A stretch of DNA of 64,000 bases from contig JAPEVF010000080.1 in NCBI GenBank assembly GCA_029747585.1, positions 55,183 to 119,182 on the forward strand, given 5' to 3'. Under the pieces are notes generated by a model, which did no database searches, was not told where the DNA came from, and saw only the letters and a list, made by a program, of their open reading frames with translations. Below are positions 33,945-46,495 of this stretch, piece by piece (the stretch's first letter is position 1; each line of letters starts with the position of its first letter). The DNA is from Pleurotus djamor. Its lineage: Eukaryota > Basidiomycota > Agaricomycetes > Agaricales > Pleurotaceae. The position numbers and the translations under genes are program-made.

Positions 33945-36497
33945 ATGCCGCTCCTCGGTCAAGTTGCTCCTCATCAGGACAGTCTCTTCTTCAAATCATT
34001 GTCGGCACTGGATGAATGGTACGATACCCATCCTAAAGCAAGGTTCGACGTCGTACTACCTTACATGCCGCGTCCCAAGTCTCCAGGTACTGGAGCAGGT
34101 CGTCTCCTAGTATGTCATGATTACAAGGTCAGCTACTGCGCTTGTTGAATTTCCAAGACGCAGAATGGTTCAATTTGAATATACTTCGCAGGGAGGCTAC
34201 ACAGAACCACCCTTCGCCTTCTCATACACTTTCAACTTTTGGTCCCAATGCGAAGTCTTTATCTAGTAACCCCGTTTCATGATCGATTGCCATAGCTTAC
34301 AAACGCTGGGCTCGTAGCTTTGCACATCATCGTATATCAGCGCCTCCGCCTGGCTGGACAACCGCAGCGCACCGGCAGGGTGTTAAAATGCTAGGAACAA
34401 TGTGACCCATTCCTTCCATCTCCATGCCAGGAATGATCTGACCTCTAATTCAGTATATTTGAAGGAGGAGCAGAAGCCGACTGCCTCAGGCTGCTTGTTG
34501 GACGTTTGCCCACGTCGCGTACCAAACCAACCGTTGACACTGCTCGAAATCGCTCTCTACCAGCGTCCGCGCACTATGCCCGCCTTCTGGCTGATCTAGC
34601 ACGAGATCGCGGCTTCGATGGATATCTTCTCAACTTTGAATGTCCCCTTCAAGGGGGATTCGAACAAACCCGTGCTTTGACGGTGTGGATCAGCCTTCTA
34701 CGATCAGAGCTGAATGCTAAAGTCGGCAGCCATGCCGAAGTCATCTGGTAAGGGTTGATACCCCTTCGTAAATCGACTCACTCAGCAAATTATGACTAGG
34801 TATGATAGTGTCGTAATCACGGGGCAATTGGCCTGGCAAGACAGGTTGAACGCCTACAATTTGCCATTTTTCTTGCCATCGACAGGATTTTTCACTAATT
34901 ATACGGTACGGATCGTCCCTCTGCGCCCTACTCATTTTCCTGACCAATATCCTAGTGGAGAAACTACTACCCAGAGAACACTGCGGCGTATTTCACGTCG
35001 CTCGACCCTACAATATTGACACCCTCAAGTGATTTGGAACCAAAGCTCCTCAACGATGTATACATGGGTGTGGATGTATGGGGCCGCGGCTCTCATGGTG
35101 GCGGTGGACTCAACTCGTATCGTGCCATACAACATATCCAGCCTGAGTCGCTTGGCCTGAGCGTCGCTCTCTTCGGGCAAGCTTGGTCCTGGGAGACTGA
35201 ACAAGACAAACCCGGGTTCACGTGGGAGCATTGGTGGGCGTATGAACGCTCGCTTTGGGTTGGAACACCAGGAGTGGAAATCAAAGTTCCCGAAGTCCCA
35301 AGGAGAGAGGGTGAACCGGATTGTGTCCATGGTCCTCCCGTTCCTTTGAGCGAATTCTTCACACGGAAACCACCCCCAAATCCCTCGATTCTACCCTTTC
35401 ATACTACTTTTAGCCCAGGTGTCGGACGCGCTTGGTTCGTGAGTGGAGTGAAGAAGTTTATGAATGCCTCCGGATGGACCGACATCGATAAGCAGTCTAC
35501 CATTGGAGATCTAGTCTGGCCGAAGGCTACCTTGAGATGGGAGGATATAGAATGCGCGGAGGAACCTCCCAAAGCTTCGTCTGAAACCTGTTTTGACGAT
35601 GCATGGAACGGAGGATCGTCCCTACGTTTGGCGATATCAAGTCCACCCAGCGACGCCGACGATGCATCGTTCCGTCAAGTCTTCGTACCAATCCAATCAC
35701 TTTCCATCACACCTGGCTCAACTTATCACCTAGTAGCCGTCTACAAGATCGAATCGGACGGAGGTTTGGAATTGGATGCTGGATTAAACGTTGAAGTTGC
35801 AAGCGGAGATGATAAATTGGTGGTTCAAGTAACACCTGACGACTCTAGCCCGATCGAACTTCACGAAGGATGGATCAAGCTCTCCGCTCAGATATCGCTA
35901 CCTAATCCTCTAGATCGCACCCAGGATAACCTTGCCAGTGATGTCACCGTGAAGATCGGTCTCACAATTTCAATAGCAACGGAAGATACTACACAATCCT
36001 CACGGTTCTCCATCTTGATCGGTCAGATGAATGTATATCCTTTCGCGCTGGATTCGACCATTCGGCCGCGCCTCCTTTGGGCTGACTATCAGCCTAGTAC
36101 CAAAGGCAACGACACGGCCGGTACCTTAACATGGGAAGTCGCTGCTTCCCTTCCTCCGTCGCAGGCGATCACGATACCCCAAGCCGAAGACCTAGTGCCT
36201 GTGTGGAACTTCGAGCCATCCCAACCTTGGGTTCCCGAGTTCCTTTACTTCAATATATACATCACGACTGACCCTGGGGCCTCACCAGAGACAGGGACAT
36301 GGATCGGCACTTCGGGCATGGAGACCCAGAAATTTGCTTTCCGCATCGAGAAAGCGAACTTACCATTGCTGGGACCAGCCATTGGGAAGAAACAAGCTAC
36401 GTTTCATGTACAGGGTGTAAATGCACGCGGTGAAGTCCTACCTTGGGAAGATTGTGTGTCCGTGACAGTAGACTTGGAGGCGCCTGCGCTCGTGTAA
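33945..36497 (+). CDS. Endo-beta-N-acetylglucosaminidase (ENGase), GH85
   Basis: Cleaves the GlcNAc-GlcNAc core of N-glycans. Exons: 33945-34127, 34192-34265, 34318-34401, 34454-34747, 34800-34905, 34956-36497; 760 aa, all junctions in phase. The catalytic barrel has LVCHDYKGGY early, then YFAHHRISAPPPGWTTAAHR and GVKMLGTIIFEGG. Next is the family's catalytic motif FDGYLLNFE, where N174 and E176 take the places of the paired Asn/Glu of fungal GH85 enzymes such as Endo-M. YDSVVITGQLAWQDRLNAYN and the conserved LFGQAWSWE/FTWEHWWAYERSLWVG block follow. The last 350 residues are beta-sandwich-like. No signal peptide is seen, so a cytosolic enzyme for free or misfolded glycoproteins is likely. A dead copy of its first exon lies at 19443-19600. 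Confidence 0.93.
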
Positions 36498-38163
36498 ACG
36501 CAGTTACTAGTGCGCATTCCTCATTCTTGATTGTCAACCTAGTTATCTCGTCGCAGGGCATGTGGCTCGCAGACGGGCTTGCGGTCCATCCAAAATCGTT
36601 CATTCTATTCCCAGATTGCGTTGGTACAGGTGTATTCAATTTCACCAAGAAGCAACGTCTCGCAGGGAGTCTCGACCACGACGTTCAAGGGGTTGAGGGG
36701 CATTGGGTATGCTACATGAACTCTCCTCTTGTAGCATGCTTTGCAAAGGACTACGATTAAGCAACCTAGAACATCATGAGTAGAGAACGACCAGGCTGAA
36801 AATCCAGCCAAACCAAGTTGAACGCACATGCTAATCATCGAAATTCCATATACTAGTGAACGCACGGATCAATGAGGGTTTATAGGGGGATGAAAATCAA
36901 GCGACTGAAGCTTACGTTGTCCGCTGGCCACGAAGGGGACCATGCTGATATTGCGTTAGCTCTCAAGAACGATAGTACACGAGATCGGTGTCACCTACAA
37001 GACAGGAATTCTGGTCACAGAGGCAAACTACGTGGCGTGAAAGGAGAGATCAGCTTCGAACCGTGGATACGGGGTTGTATGACTCACGAGAACCAGTGTC
37101 AGAAGAGCCGCGAAACTATGAAGTGTGTTTGGGGGGCTGAAGTTTCGGAGCTTCACAACCACAAACCTAGTTGCCGCGGCGCGATGGATAGCATAAGTAA
37201 TCAGCTTGTCCAAGACAGTATCGGTCCTTAAAAAGCCAGAGTCAGAGCTGCGAGTTTGTGATTGTATCATTGGGAGCGTACTGGATGATCCCAGAACGAG
37301 ACTGATTGAATGTGTAACAGAGAGCCCAAGTGATGAGTACGTCGGCGACAGTCACACTAACTGTTTGAATTGCGCTGATTGTCTAAGGAACCGGATAGGA
37401 TGAGTTTTCGGTTTGGACGAGGACTAATTCTTCTCGTCGTACCATACTGGCTCGCCACAAATCGAGTCCAGGTGAAATCAGACTACACGTGCCCTATTTC
37501 TGAGCAAGGTGACAGTTGCATGAGGGTAGACACCAACTGTAGTATGCCGTTGAATTGGGCTGAAAAGCGATTGGTTCGCCTGCGAAGGAGAGGAGGCAGG
37601 TGAGACTCACCGAATCCAGCGCCTTAAAGGGTAGGAGTTAACGTTAGTCTCCAGTGTAGAGTAGAAAGAAAACCTACCGAGTTGAACCAACGAAAATACC
37701 AGCTAATTGCCTTGAATTAGTAGAATGATTATGGAAACAATGCTATCTCGGCCGTACAATCAGAGCAAATAAAAGACGGCGTTCTTTTGAGACTAGAAGG
37801 AAGCGGTCAGCCCAAGTAAGTCAAATCGGATTGTCAATATGGACGTACGAATCCAGACCCGAGAAGCGAAGAACCTGTCCGGGTTATGATAGGCGTCGGA
37901 ATCATCATTATGAGTCAGAGTAAAATTGTCCCATACAGTTGCACGGCGAACGCTGTCGTGTTCTATGAGAATGTGCGAGAGTTCATCGATATAGCTCATA
38001 AGACACCGTTCAAGGAACTCACAATGGTCAATGTCTGTCAAATGCATTTTGAAGATAAGCAAGGGCGGGCGCGCGAGTAGACACTACTAGAAACTCGTAC
38101 GATTCCACCTCTAGATTCTCTGACCGTCAGAGTCAAACAGCACCAGCATCCGGGCCAAATCAC
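36498..38163. other. 1.7-kb stretch without a recognised gene
   Basis: Open frames are short and lack splice partners or family motifs. I see no repeats with matching ends. Confidence 0.45.
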
Positions 38164-38638
38164 TCACAAAGCGATAGGGCTCATTATCTGCGAGATCAGG
38201 TTTGGTTGGGCGTAATTCTGATACATCCCGTAGGTCAGAAAAGCGATTTGAATCGTAAGAAGTGCGCTAGAGCAGGGAGTCAGAGTCAAGTCGACTGGCG
38301 AAGGAAGAGATTTCGATGCACAGGACAACGGTGACCTAGGAATAAAGCTGAGTTACACGACGATTGGTGATTGAAAATAGTTATACATACAGTGATTTTG
38401 ACAACATATCTATCCTTCATGCATTTCGCCGATAGGCGGTATTGTCCATACAGAAGCTTGAGCAGAGCTAAGTCTAGGTCGCTGGAAGGAGGAAGACTGG
38501 GCTCACCAAGTTGATACCGTAGAGCCTGTGAAGAGGCAGCCATGGATATCAAAAATAGATATGTAAATTTAATACGTACACTGACGAGACCAAGAACGCG
38601 CCAGTAAGGAAGCCAGAAGTGGGGAGAGGGACATCCAT
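38164..38638 (-). CDS. Truncated DUF6534-like membrane protein
   Basis: The minus strand begins MDVPLPTSGFLTGAFLVSSV followed across an intron by LYGIN, the usual first helix of DUF6534-type fungal seven-helix proteins. Later exons give YGQYRLSAKCMKDRYVVKIT and VTVVLCIE, then ALLTIQIAFLTYGMYQNYAQ, resembling the second and third helices. A stop (38164-38166) or a GTGAGTG donor follows. No further helices appear downstream, so only the N-terminal third of the family is present. One early intron would be unusually short. I regard it as a gene fragment or pseudogene. Confidence 0.4.
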
Positions 38639-39540
38639 TTCCTTGCCTAGTGAGTAGTGCTAGTGAGGCCTGAGGCCTTGAGACTTCAGGTACGTCGTGA
38701 TCAGCAGGTGGCTCTAGAACTGGGCNGGGGGGAGTTACAGTGGGAGATGCAAGGGAGATGTGTGAAAAGAAGCTCCGAACCTCATATTATTATTGTGCTG
38801 TGTGGGACATTAGAGTAGTATGACGCCTGACTGAATCAGACTGATCGTGATGGTTGCTCGAAGCGGGCACCATTCGACATACTAAGTTCGGGCAGGCTGT
38901 GCTTAAATAGGGGTAAATGTCCGAAACAGGAGCTAAAAGAGCATTTGCACGCACCAAATCACTGAGGTGACTATTTGCATGTATGGTAAAAGTATTTAAA
39001 GCGGGGGCATATAAAGCAAGAATCTCATGGATGTCCCAAGATGGACGTAAGGGTAAAAGCAGCATGGGAGCGATAAATAAGTGATGAACGCAAGACAGGG
39101 GCGTAAAGGGGGTGAGGAGAAAGACATCCAGGCTCACGACACGTTTGCAAAGCCCAATGTCCGCCTTCGCAGGCTCCTTGTTCATGCTAAGAAATATGTG
39201 CTTTCCGCCGCACTCAGCTCCAAATCTAGGTAGCGGGCTGCTTCTTCTGTCATCCGTTGCTTATAGGAGTCGAGGTCGGGTAGCAAGACACCGCCCCTCA
39301 CCGCCATCTTGAAGGCTCCAATGGCGGAACTCCTTTTCTCGGATGGACATCATCGAGCCTGTACCCCAATTCGAAATTTATGACCACCTTCGAATCCAGG
39401 ATACGCACGTTTGGAAGCATGGCGGAAGCCCCAATGACGGGTATCCAAGGTGGAGAATGCTGTTGCTCAAAATCGTATAAAGAGTGGTAGATTTCTGCGA
39501 AGGGTCTCAACATTCACTCACCAAGTTCAACCAAGTTAAC
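38639..39540. other. Intergenic, one N at 38726
   Basis: A minus-strand open stretch of 131 codons (38790-39185) is present, but its composition and lack of homology give no support. It includes the promoter of the gene at 39541. Confidence 0.35.
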
Positions 39541-40472
39541 ATGTCCTTCGCCATCACCAAGACCAATACTTTCGGTCAGGTTTCTTCTCAGCCCACGGTT
39601 GGGATTGTCGCATTTGTCCTTTGATTCCATCATCTGACAGTTTAACGTTCGATAGGCATCAGTAGGCCTGAGGGAAATGCACTGGTCTATTCACTGTGCA
39701 AATACCACTCAGCGTCTCCTCGAGGATTCACCTTTGTATGCTGAAAGTCCCGCATACGACGCCTCAGATGTCTACCTCGACGCGTTCATTGAAAACCTGA
39801 TCCGCCACTCCCCAGTTCCCCGATCTGCCTCTCTTGCGACCCTCACCCTCATCAATTGGATCACCGAGCGCGGTCTGTGTCCACTCGCGTCCTCGTCCGC
39901 TCACCACCTTTTCGCCGCTGCCTACATCGTCCTTGTACGAGGACTTTGGGAGGTAGAAGGCTTGGACGAGGAGTTGACGTCTGCCGCTGCCTGCTCACTC
40001 AAAACCCATGAGCTCGACCAGGCGAAACTGGAGGTGTCAAAATTCTTCGACACCGTTACTCTGCGCGAATGGAGTGTAATCGGCGCACTTCTTGAGTCTG
40101 ATCAAGCCATCGACAAACTATTCCAGGTAAGTCATACAACCTTTTGTTCCTTCTGTTTTCATACAGACACTGATGCTGCCCCGATAGCTTGAGTGCGAGC
40201 AAGCCCATGAGGATTCTACGGAGTTTGACTGGCTTGACAATATGGAGGAAGACCTCATCATGAAGGGCATCATCGTCTTCGAGCAGGATGACTACAGCAC
40301 GTATCAAGTCACCCGTGAATCTGATTTTCTCGAAGATTCAAATTACGCAGTCACCACCATCATCAAAACCCGTTGTACAAAGCCTGAAGAGATGCGAAAC
40401 ATCAATGACATTGAGGTTTCCGAGTCGTTGATCCGCGTCTTCGAGGAAAATGGTGTTATCCCTCGCTCATGA
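39541..40472 (+). CDS. Hypothetical protein, helical, 259 aa
   Basis: Exons 39541-39574, 39666-40126 and 40188-40472, all GT-AG and in phase. Begins MSFAITKTNTFGLREMHWSI. The central 130 residues are strongly helical (YLDAFIENLIRHSPVPRSAS, LATLTLINWITERG, HHLFAAAYIVLVRGLW). The order of helices, with a leading arginine-rich turn, loosely recalls a single cyclin box, but the match is too weak to name. The C-terminal exon is acidic (EDLIMKGIIVFEQDDYSTYQ) and ends GVIPRS. No signal or membrane segments. Confidence 0.7.
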
Positions 40473-41136
40473 TACGATGTCTCTCTGACTCCTCGCCATT
40501 ACGCACAATTTAGAGTACTCTCGCGCTTTTGTAACATACTTGCAATCATTCTACCCCTGTCCCCCTAACGTCTGAAGCTGAAGCGCTTAAGTGTGAACAT
40601 GTGCGAAGCGCCCAACCAATCAAGTTGCCGTTCGACCATCGTAGTCGCGCTTGCCTTGGCCTTTCCTACCTTTCTTTTGCCTTTCTTCTCACTTCTTCTA
40701 TGAAGTAAACACTGAAATGCCACGCTTGCAACTCGGTTGTCTCCCTTCCCAAGCTACTGCGCGCACTTTCTTGGCAATCCAGCAATCTTCGTGCTGTTCA
40801 AAGTTGTCACAATGAGAATCGGAGAGGCCAAGTCAATGTCTTTAGCTTCGGGAGCGCACTAAGACCAAACAGCTTGCATTACGTTCGGGCGGTTTCGACC
40901 TGTCCTCACCGCAACCTGAGCCATGAGAGCAACTGGGGCATATCAAGAGGCCCCACAGCGGCGAATGATTGGCTGCTATTCATACTACGCAAGCCATGAT
41001 CTTACCGTTTGGAGTACGAGAAGTACTTCGGCGCCTCCGGAGTCCGTTATATCAGGACGGGCATCCTGGATTATGGACTTGTTGAATCATAGGACGCCTA
41101 CTTTTCTTCCCCCATATCCGACGCCAGCAGGAACAA
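40473..41136. other. Intergenic upstream of the DUF6533 gene
   Basis: 0.66 kb without a recognised feature. Confidence 0.5.
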
Positions 41137-43157
41137 ATGCAGACCCAAGATATCTCTGTCCCCGAAGACATCATTGAATCGTGAGTATCCTCGCTTGGCT
41201 TTGTGGTGTTAATGTAATACCACTGGACCTGCCCACATAGGTTGCAGACCAACGTGAGCATTATTTGTCTGGCCACTCACAAGATACTCACTTCCCCTCC
41301 AGTATGTCGGGTTCGCGAGCTTTACTATCCTCGTGTGGGATCATATGATCACGTTCTCTGACGAAGTGCGGTATGTTTGGAAAGGCAAGAAGGGGCCGAG
41401 TACGTTCATACTTCTTGGTTTCGGGTCCGCAAACTCACCGACGGCGCACAGTCATTTACTTGTTCTTCCTTGTGAGTGCCACACACTGCTTCCCCCATGT
41501 TTTGATTCAATATGTCCCCAGAATCGCTACTTTACCCCGCTTTCATTTATCGTTAACTTATATGGTATGTTTCGGCTCCACGCCATCCCAAAGTTCTATT
41601 TCATTTTAGAGCTGATCGTTCTCACAGCGTACCTTTCTCCAACATGGACGCCAGAGGTGCGGCTCCATCGAATTCTCTTTGAATTCAGTCTGCTGATCTG
41701 GTGTCTCCAAAACCTCTGACAGCGGTGAGCTCAGTCAATTCAAACCAGTCACCACAGATCAATCACACATTTTTCTTAGATGTGAACGTTTTATCCGTTA
41801 TGAGGGCTTTACTGTGATATTTGCAGTTGAAGTCGTCGGCTTGATGATGTCCTTGCGGCACGTCTCTCCATTCCTTTGTGATGCTATCTCCGACGCGTCT
41901 CCAGCATCAGGGCATTGTATCCTCGTCAACCAATAATAGCGTACTTTCTATGGGGCCTGCTCCTCATTGAAACAGGAATTAACGCGTGGCTACTGAGTGG
42001 TGGGCGAGGTCAATCAGCCATCCAATTTCAATTTTTTCGAACCGCCACTCATACGCCGTCTTTTCAGGTGTCCCCCACAACCCTCTATCCGGTGTTCATT
42101 GTGAGTCCGCCATTTCCTTCGCTCACTGCCCAACTCCGAGAATTGATGCATGCGACAAGCTTGCTCCATCATCTATGATCCTCATCAGTATGTCAATATC
42201 TTCATGCCAGTTTGTCAATTGAATCTCTGACCGGGTTTCCAGTAACGCTGCTGCCGCGACGTCTGCGTGGTTCCCACTGATGTTTGATAGCATCGTCTTC
42301 GGACTCACATTTTATCGTACGTGGCCTTCCATCCGGCGACAAGAAGCCGGTTACATCGCACAACGTCTATTCGAAGACGGTCTGCTGTACTATACGTAAG
42401 GGTCTCTCGACAACCCTCCTCATTGTGCTGATTCGTTCCTTTCGTTCGGTCCCTAGCGTTATCCTGGCCGTCACATTGGTCTTAACCGTCATGATTATAG
42501 CCTCACCACCTGGTAAATCAGAAATGTCTAATGATCTTCGCCCCCCGCTGACATTTCCCTGCGGCACACTCAGGTATAAAAATGATTGCTGCTCAGTGAG
42601 TGGCTCGCTCCATGTTCGCTCGATACTCGGAGACAAGCTAACGCATGGTGCTGCTGCATGTTTAGACTAGAACAACTGTATGTACTTCTCAAGACCTCAT
42701 GCTGTGAACCACGCTGAGTCAAGCCCGGTCTTCTCGGGGCACCTCATTCCCAGTATCACTGTGGGTTCTTTGTCAATTTTACCTCCATGTTGGTCTCCTG
42801 GCTTACCCATTACGATAAATTCTCCTCCTTTTCGCATTTGACATCTAGGTTGCGATGATGTCAAGGTTGACTCTAAATCTACGAAAGGCAGGCAGGCGGA
42901 CTGTGGACATGGACCTTCCGAAAAGTCGGTTCCCCTTCTTCAAAACTCCCCGACATCGTGATGGGCTGTATCCATCCACATTATTGATCACCAATGCCAC
43001 TCTTCCTTCTAATACAATACAGGGCAACCCCATAGAGTTTAATGCGCTCCCCGGCCATGGAGTTGATTCTATGGCAGGAGGCGTCCCAGCGATCAAAGAT
43101 CATGCAGAAGCGTACGAGATGGAAATTATTGGTCCACCTGATACTCGTGAATTATAA
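41137..43157 (+). CDS. DUF6533 seven-helix membrane protein
   Basis: Integral membrane protein of a family found across Agaricomycetes, of unknown ligand. It starts MQTQDISVPEDIIESLQTN and joins across GT-AG introns to YVGFASFTILVWDHMITFSD, the hallmark first helix of DUF6533 (helix ending in WDH, then a Glu/Asp-rich loop). Further helices follow: IIYLFFLNRYFTPLSFIVNL, VIFAVEVVGLMMSLR, PIIAYFLWGLLLIETGINAW, DSIVFGLTFYRTW and VIFTVTLVLTVMIIA. The final exon is cytosolic, rich in Pro/Arg, and ends PPDTREL. At least ten small exons are involved; I did not fix every boundary in the middle. It converges with the ferric reductase, with 186 bp between stop codons. Confidence 0.8.
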
Positions 43158-43343
43158 ACATCACCGTAATCACGTACCATCTTTCGCGCGTCTTCACTAA
43201 TAATTCTATACTGTAATACATAATCCTGTTTACGAATAGACTGTACTCATCATCTGTCCTTTAATATCTCACGAGTAAGAAGCAAAGAGTATAACGATAT
43301 AGGTGAAATATATAAAGTACATCGAGCTATAGACTAACAGCGC

Positions 43344-45513
43344 TCACAATGCGAACTTCTCTGTGTGTAATGATAAGCCTCCAAGTCTCATCCCCTGAGT
43401 CAGATTGATCTGCACGACGGCGTTCGCAACCTCTCGCGTCAAACTCTCAGGCCCACTCACACAAACGCCCACTCCACCGAATACCACTCCTGATCCACCA
43501 GCTTCCTTATCTGAAGTGAATCGACTCACCCCAGAAGGTGGCATTGACGCGGAAGTGAAGTTTCGAAGGAGCGCCGGTATCGAAGGTCTACCAAACCTCA
43601 GCTCGGAGTTGGGAAGGCTGAGTGTGGGTAACGGCGCGCGTAGGATTGTGACGAAGATTGATATCTGGAGCTCAAGCGAAGAGCTTACAGCCGTATTAAC
43701 GATCGTCGCTAGGAGAGGCGCGAACCACGCCATACAGTCTACGTTAACGGATAATCAGCGACGGAAGATAGATGGACGAGTTATGTTTCACTCTCACCAT
43801 AAGTCCGTATGCACCATACAAAGTGTACACGGCTAGTTTTCTCATTGCCAGCTCTCCTCAGTTTGGCACATCTCCCGACTATGTCATCTAACAAACCCAG
43901 CGTGAAGGTGATTCCGCTTCCTCCAGCAATGAGCATGACGGTCTCGTATTTCCCGAGGTCGATGCTACAACCTCCGTAAGGCCCATCCAGCATAACTCGA
44001 ATGGGTACCTCAGGCGCACTCATCTCCCCATCGTCCTTATTGAAAGTCAACACTGAAGGAGTAGACGCTCGCTGGGATTCCTGGTTGGCGTATTGGTTGA
44101 GCGCTCTGGACCACGACCCGCTTACGCGGGCGGCGAGGATGATGCCCTCATTGGCGAGACATGATGTTGACGGTGGTGCGGTGACGATAGTTAGTGGATG
44201 AGACTCCATAAATCGGTTAGAGAAGAAGACCCTCAGTTGGACGTGCTGGCCTGCTTCCCAGCCGACATCACAATCAGGGACGCGCATCTGTTTGGAGGGC
44301 AGCCTTGAGCACAGGACTTGAAGGATGATGACGAAACCTTACAAGTGTCATTCTTTCATCTACAGCGATGAGAGTAGCATCCTTCATGCGGTACCTGAGG
44401 AACCTAAGCAGGATGTCCAAGGCGTAGAGTAGGAGAGGGGGATAAAGCCATAGGCCCGCAAAAGGTGTGTGGTAGAATATGACGACCGAGAAAGCTGTGA
44501 ACGATATGACACTGTCCAAAAGAAGTCAGCCCTATGTCCGGGCATCGAGCGGCTGGAAGCTTACTGCATCACGAAGAAGAATCTACGGGCAAGTCTCCGT
44601 ATGATGGGTAGTGACGTCAGGCTGATAAGGAAGAGGAACACAAGGGCGGCAAGACCTGTGTTGGTCTTGTGGGTCCCAGCGATCCCCCGTCCCCAGCTAA
44701 CGCGATTGCGAATCCAAAGCGATCCATGGGTGAGAGCGGCTAAAAACATGCCACGGCCAGACCATCGATGGATGAAATTGAGGCGTTCATAACCATTCCC
44801 TGGACCGAGTAATAGTCCAAGAATGGAATTTTTCGTTCCAAACAAGATGACAACGGGCAGTTGGGCAAGCGCAATGAAACCTGCATACCAACGTTAATAA
44901 GGTAAACCAAGTCAAGGGTAGGTAATGATACGCACCAGCCCGGTTTGGGTGGCGAACCAATGGTGATTCCATGACAATGCAGTAGGCTACGGCTCCAAGA
45001 TATCCTGCAACGAGAACGACTGCGATGAAGGATGTTAACGATCGACATGCTGCGTCACGCCAGTTCAATGCATACTTTGAGATACATTCAAGCCAATTTT
45101 CGGAGGGGTGACGAAGGCAAAAGATCCGAGGGCTCTAAAAAAGCCACGGACGCGATTCCGCTGCCTCCCATCGCCCAGTGATAACGGTGGGACTTCGCAA
45201 TCCATGGCAACGGGGGTATAGCTCCGCGTTGTGCGAGATTCTCTGATACCCAGTAACCCTGCTAACAGCCGCTTTGGATGGATTGAACGAAAGATAGCTG
45301 GGAGAGCAAGCAAAGTCGCTAAACCCAGCACCGATGCCCAGATCACAGTAAACTTGATTTGCCATTGAGGATCGATTTCATAAGAGCTGAAACTATGTTC
45401 AGTACGGAAATGAGGGGACGAAAAAGACCATACTCGTAAAAGGGGAACGGAAACGGTGGTACGGGTATGATAGGATGGACTGTGGCATCAGCAGTGTCGT
45501 TAGGCGAGCTCAT
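43344..45513 (-). CDS. Ferric/cupric reductase transmembrane protein (FRE family)
   Basis: Plasma-membrane flavocytochrome that reduces Fe(III) using NADPH for iron uptake. The start is at 45513 (MSSPNDTADATVHPIIPVPP). Exon 1 ends at 45434 and joins exon 2 at 45386, where SYEIDPQWQIKFTVIWASVL begins the first helix. Central helices carry the heme-binding pattern: YERLNFIHRWSGRGMFLAAL, then a second His in THGSLW. The FAD-binding motif is SHPLTIVTAPP and the NADPH loop is VMLIAGGSGITFTLGLLDDI. The C-terminal end carries a GVCVSGPESLTREVANAV motif typical of the reductase tail. Exon ends between 45.2 and 44.5 kb were not all resolved. No neighbouring multicopper oxidase or permease is visible. 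Confidence 0.88.
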
Positions 45514-46495
45514 GGGGGTTGTAAACGGTACCCACTAGCAAAATTAGTCGCTTATACGATGCATGCTAGACAGCTACGATGCAACGGAGTAGCGACCGTT
45601 GCGAACGGAGACTAGTAGAATGGAGCCTCGTCATTGGCTACCCCGAAGGCCAAGGCGGTATTCCATTCATGATGACCACTTTCAATGTCCAACAAAAATG
45701 CCTCAACGCGAATGGTATGTCGGACGGTATGACGTCTGAAATTGTCGAAAAAAATGTCAGACCTGCAGGATACCCCCGAGTGAGAATCAGTTCGTATGGT
45801 GCATGAAAATTGGTATTTTACCAGAAAAAACTTATTTGTGGACTTCGAAACCAAGGGGCAACTGCGAAGTACGAAATCAGTCACCAGTGGAGGTCATTGT
45901 TTGGAATTTTTAAAACTGAGCTTCATTTTGAGCGCCAAAACTGCTACCTCCGGAGAGCCGCTGAAAGCCAAGTTTGATTTCTTCACAATTTCTTCAGTTC
46001 GATGGACCACTTCTTCTGGAAACTCTTGCTCCTACTTTCAGGCTCTACAATATGCCGCTCGCTCGGATTTAGCTACTGAACCTTGAGCTTGAACCTTGAA
46101 GCTTGAAACTTGAAGCTTGAATATTTGAATAGTGACTTGTCGATGCTGCTCGGAACACCCTTCTACGTACTGTGCGCCCGGTGCGCGGCTACTTTCACCA
46201 AACAAACTTGCAGCTTGTTGAAAATAACTTATAACTTCAGTATATGAACGTCACTACTTCGGACCTAAGAGGACGTATGTAGCCGACTCGTTCTCCATCG
46301 CATCGATATTACTTAATACTATTGACCTTTGGTCAGATTGCCCTGTCGATTTTGCTCGGAAATTGATTTCAGCGGTCAGCCCGTTGTGAACCCGGGCCTT
46401 TCATAACATTATTCTTCGCCTCTGGACCCCCTGATCCCGCAGCTTCTATTCCGCGTACGCAAGGCCCTTTCTGGTCATTGACTATAGCAAGAGTC
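45514..46495. other. Intergenic with a heptamer minisatellite
   Basis: Contains the tandem repeat at 46082-46130 and otherwise no feature. Confidence 0.5.
46082..46130. repeat. Heptanucleotide minisatellite (CTTGAAN)n
   Basis: About seven head-to-tail copies of CTTGAA plus one variable base (G, C, G, A, G, T), ending in a degenerate ATTTGAAT. It lies outside genes. Confidence 0.85.

Larger units (their letters stand above)
32140..34125 (+). repeat. Right arm of the inverted segmental duplication
   Basis: Mirror copy of 19425-21410. It holds the same promoter, finger gene, spacer and GH85 first exon. Here GH85 continues into a complete gene, so this side keeps the ancestral 3' context. Confidence 0.85.

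Noticed and set aside
36443..36760. Open frame after the GH85 stop codon
   Set aside because: It overlaps the end of GH85 in another frame and lacks any motif or splice support.
38790..39185. Minus-strand 131-codon frame
   Set aside because: No start context, motifs or partner exons; likely chance.
39541..40472. Naming the 259-aa protein a cyclin
   Set aside because: The helical pattern is suggestive but the conserved cyclin-box residues cannot be confirmed by eye.
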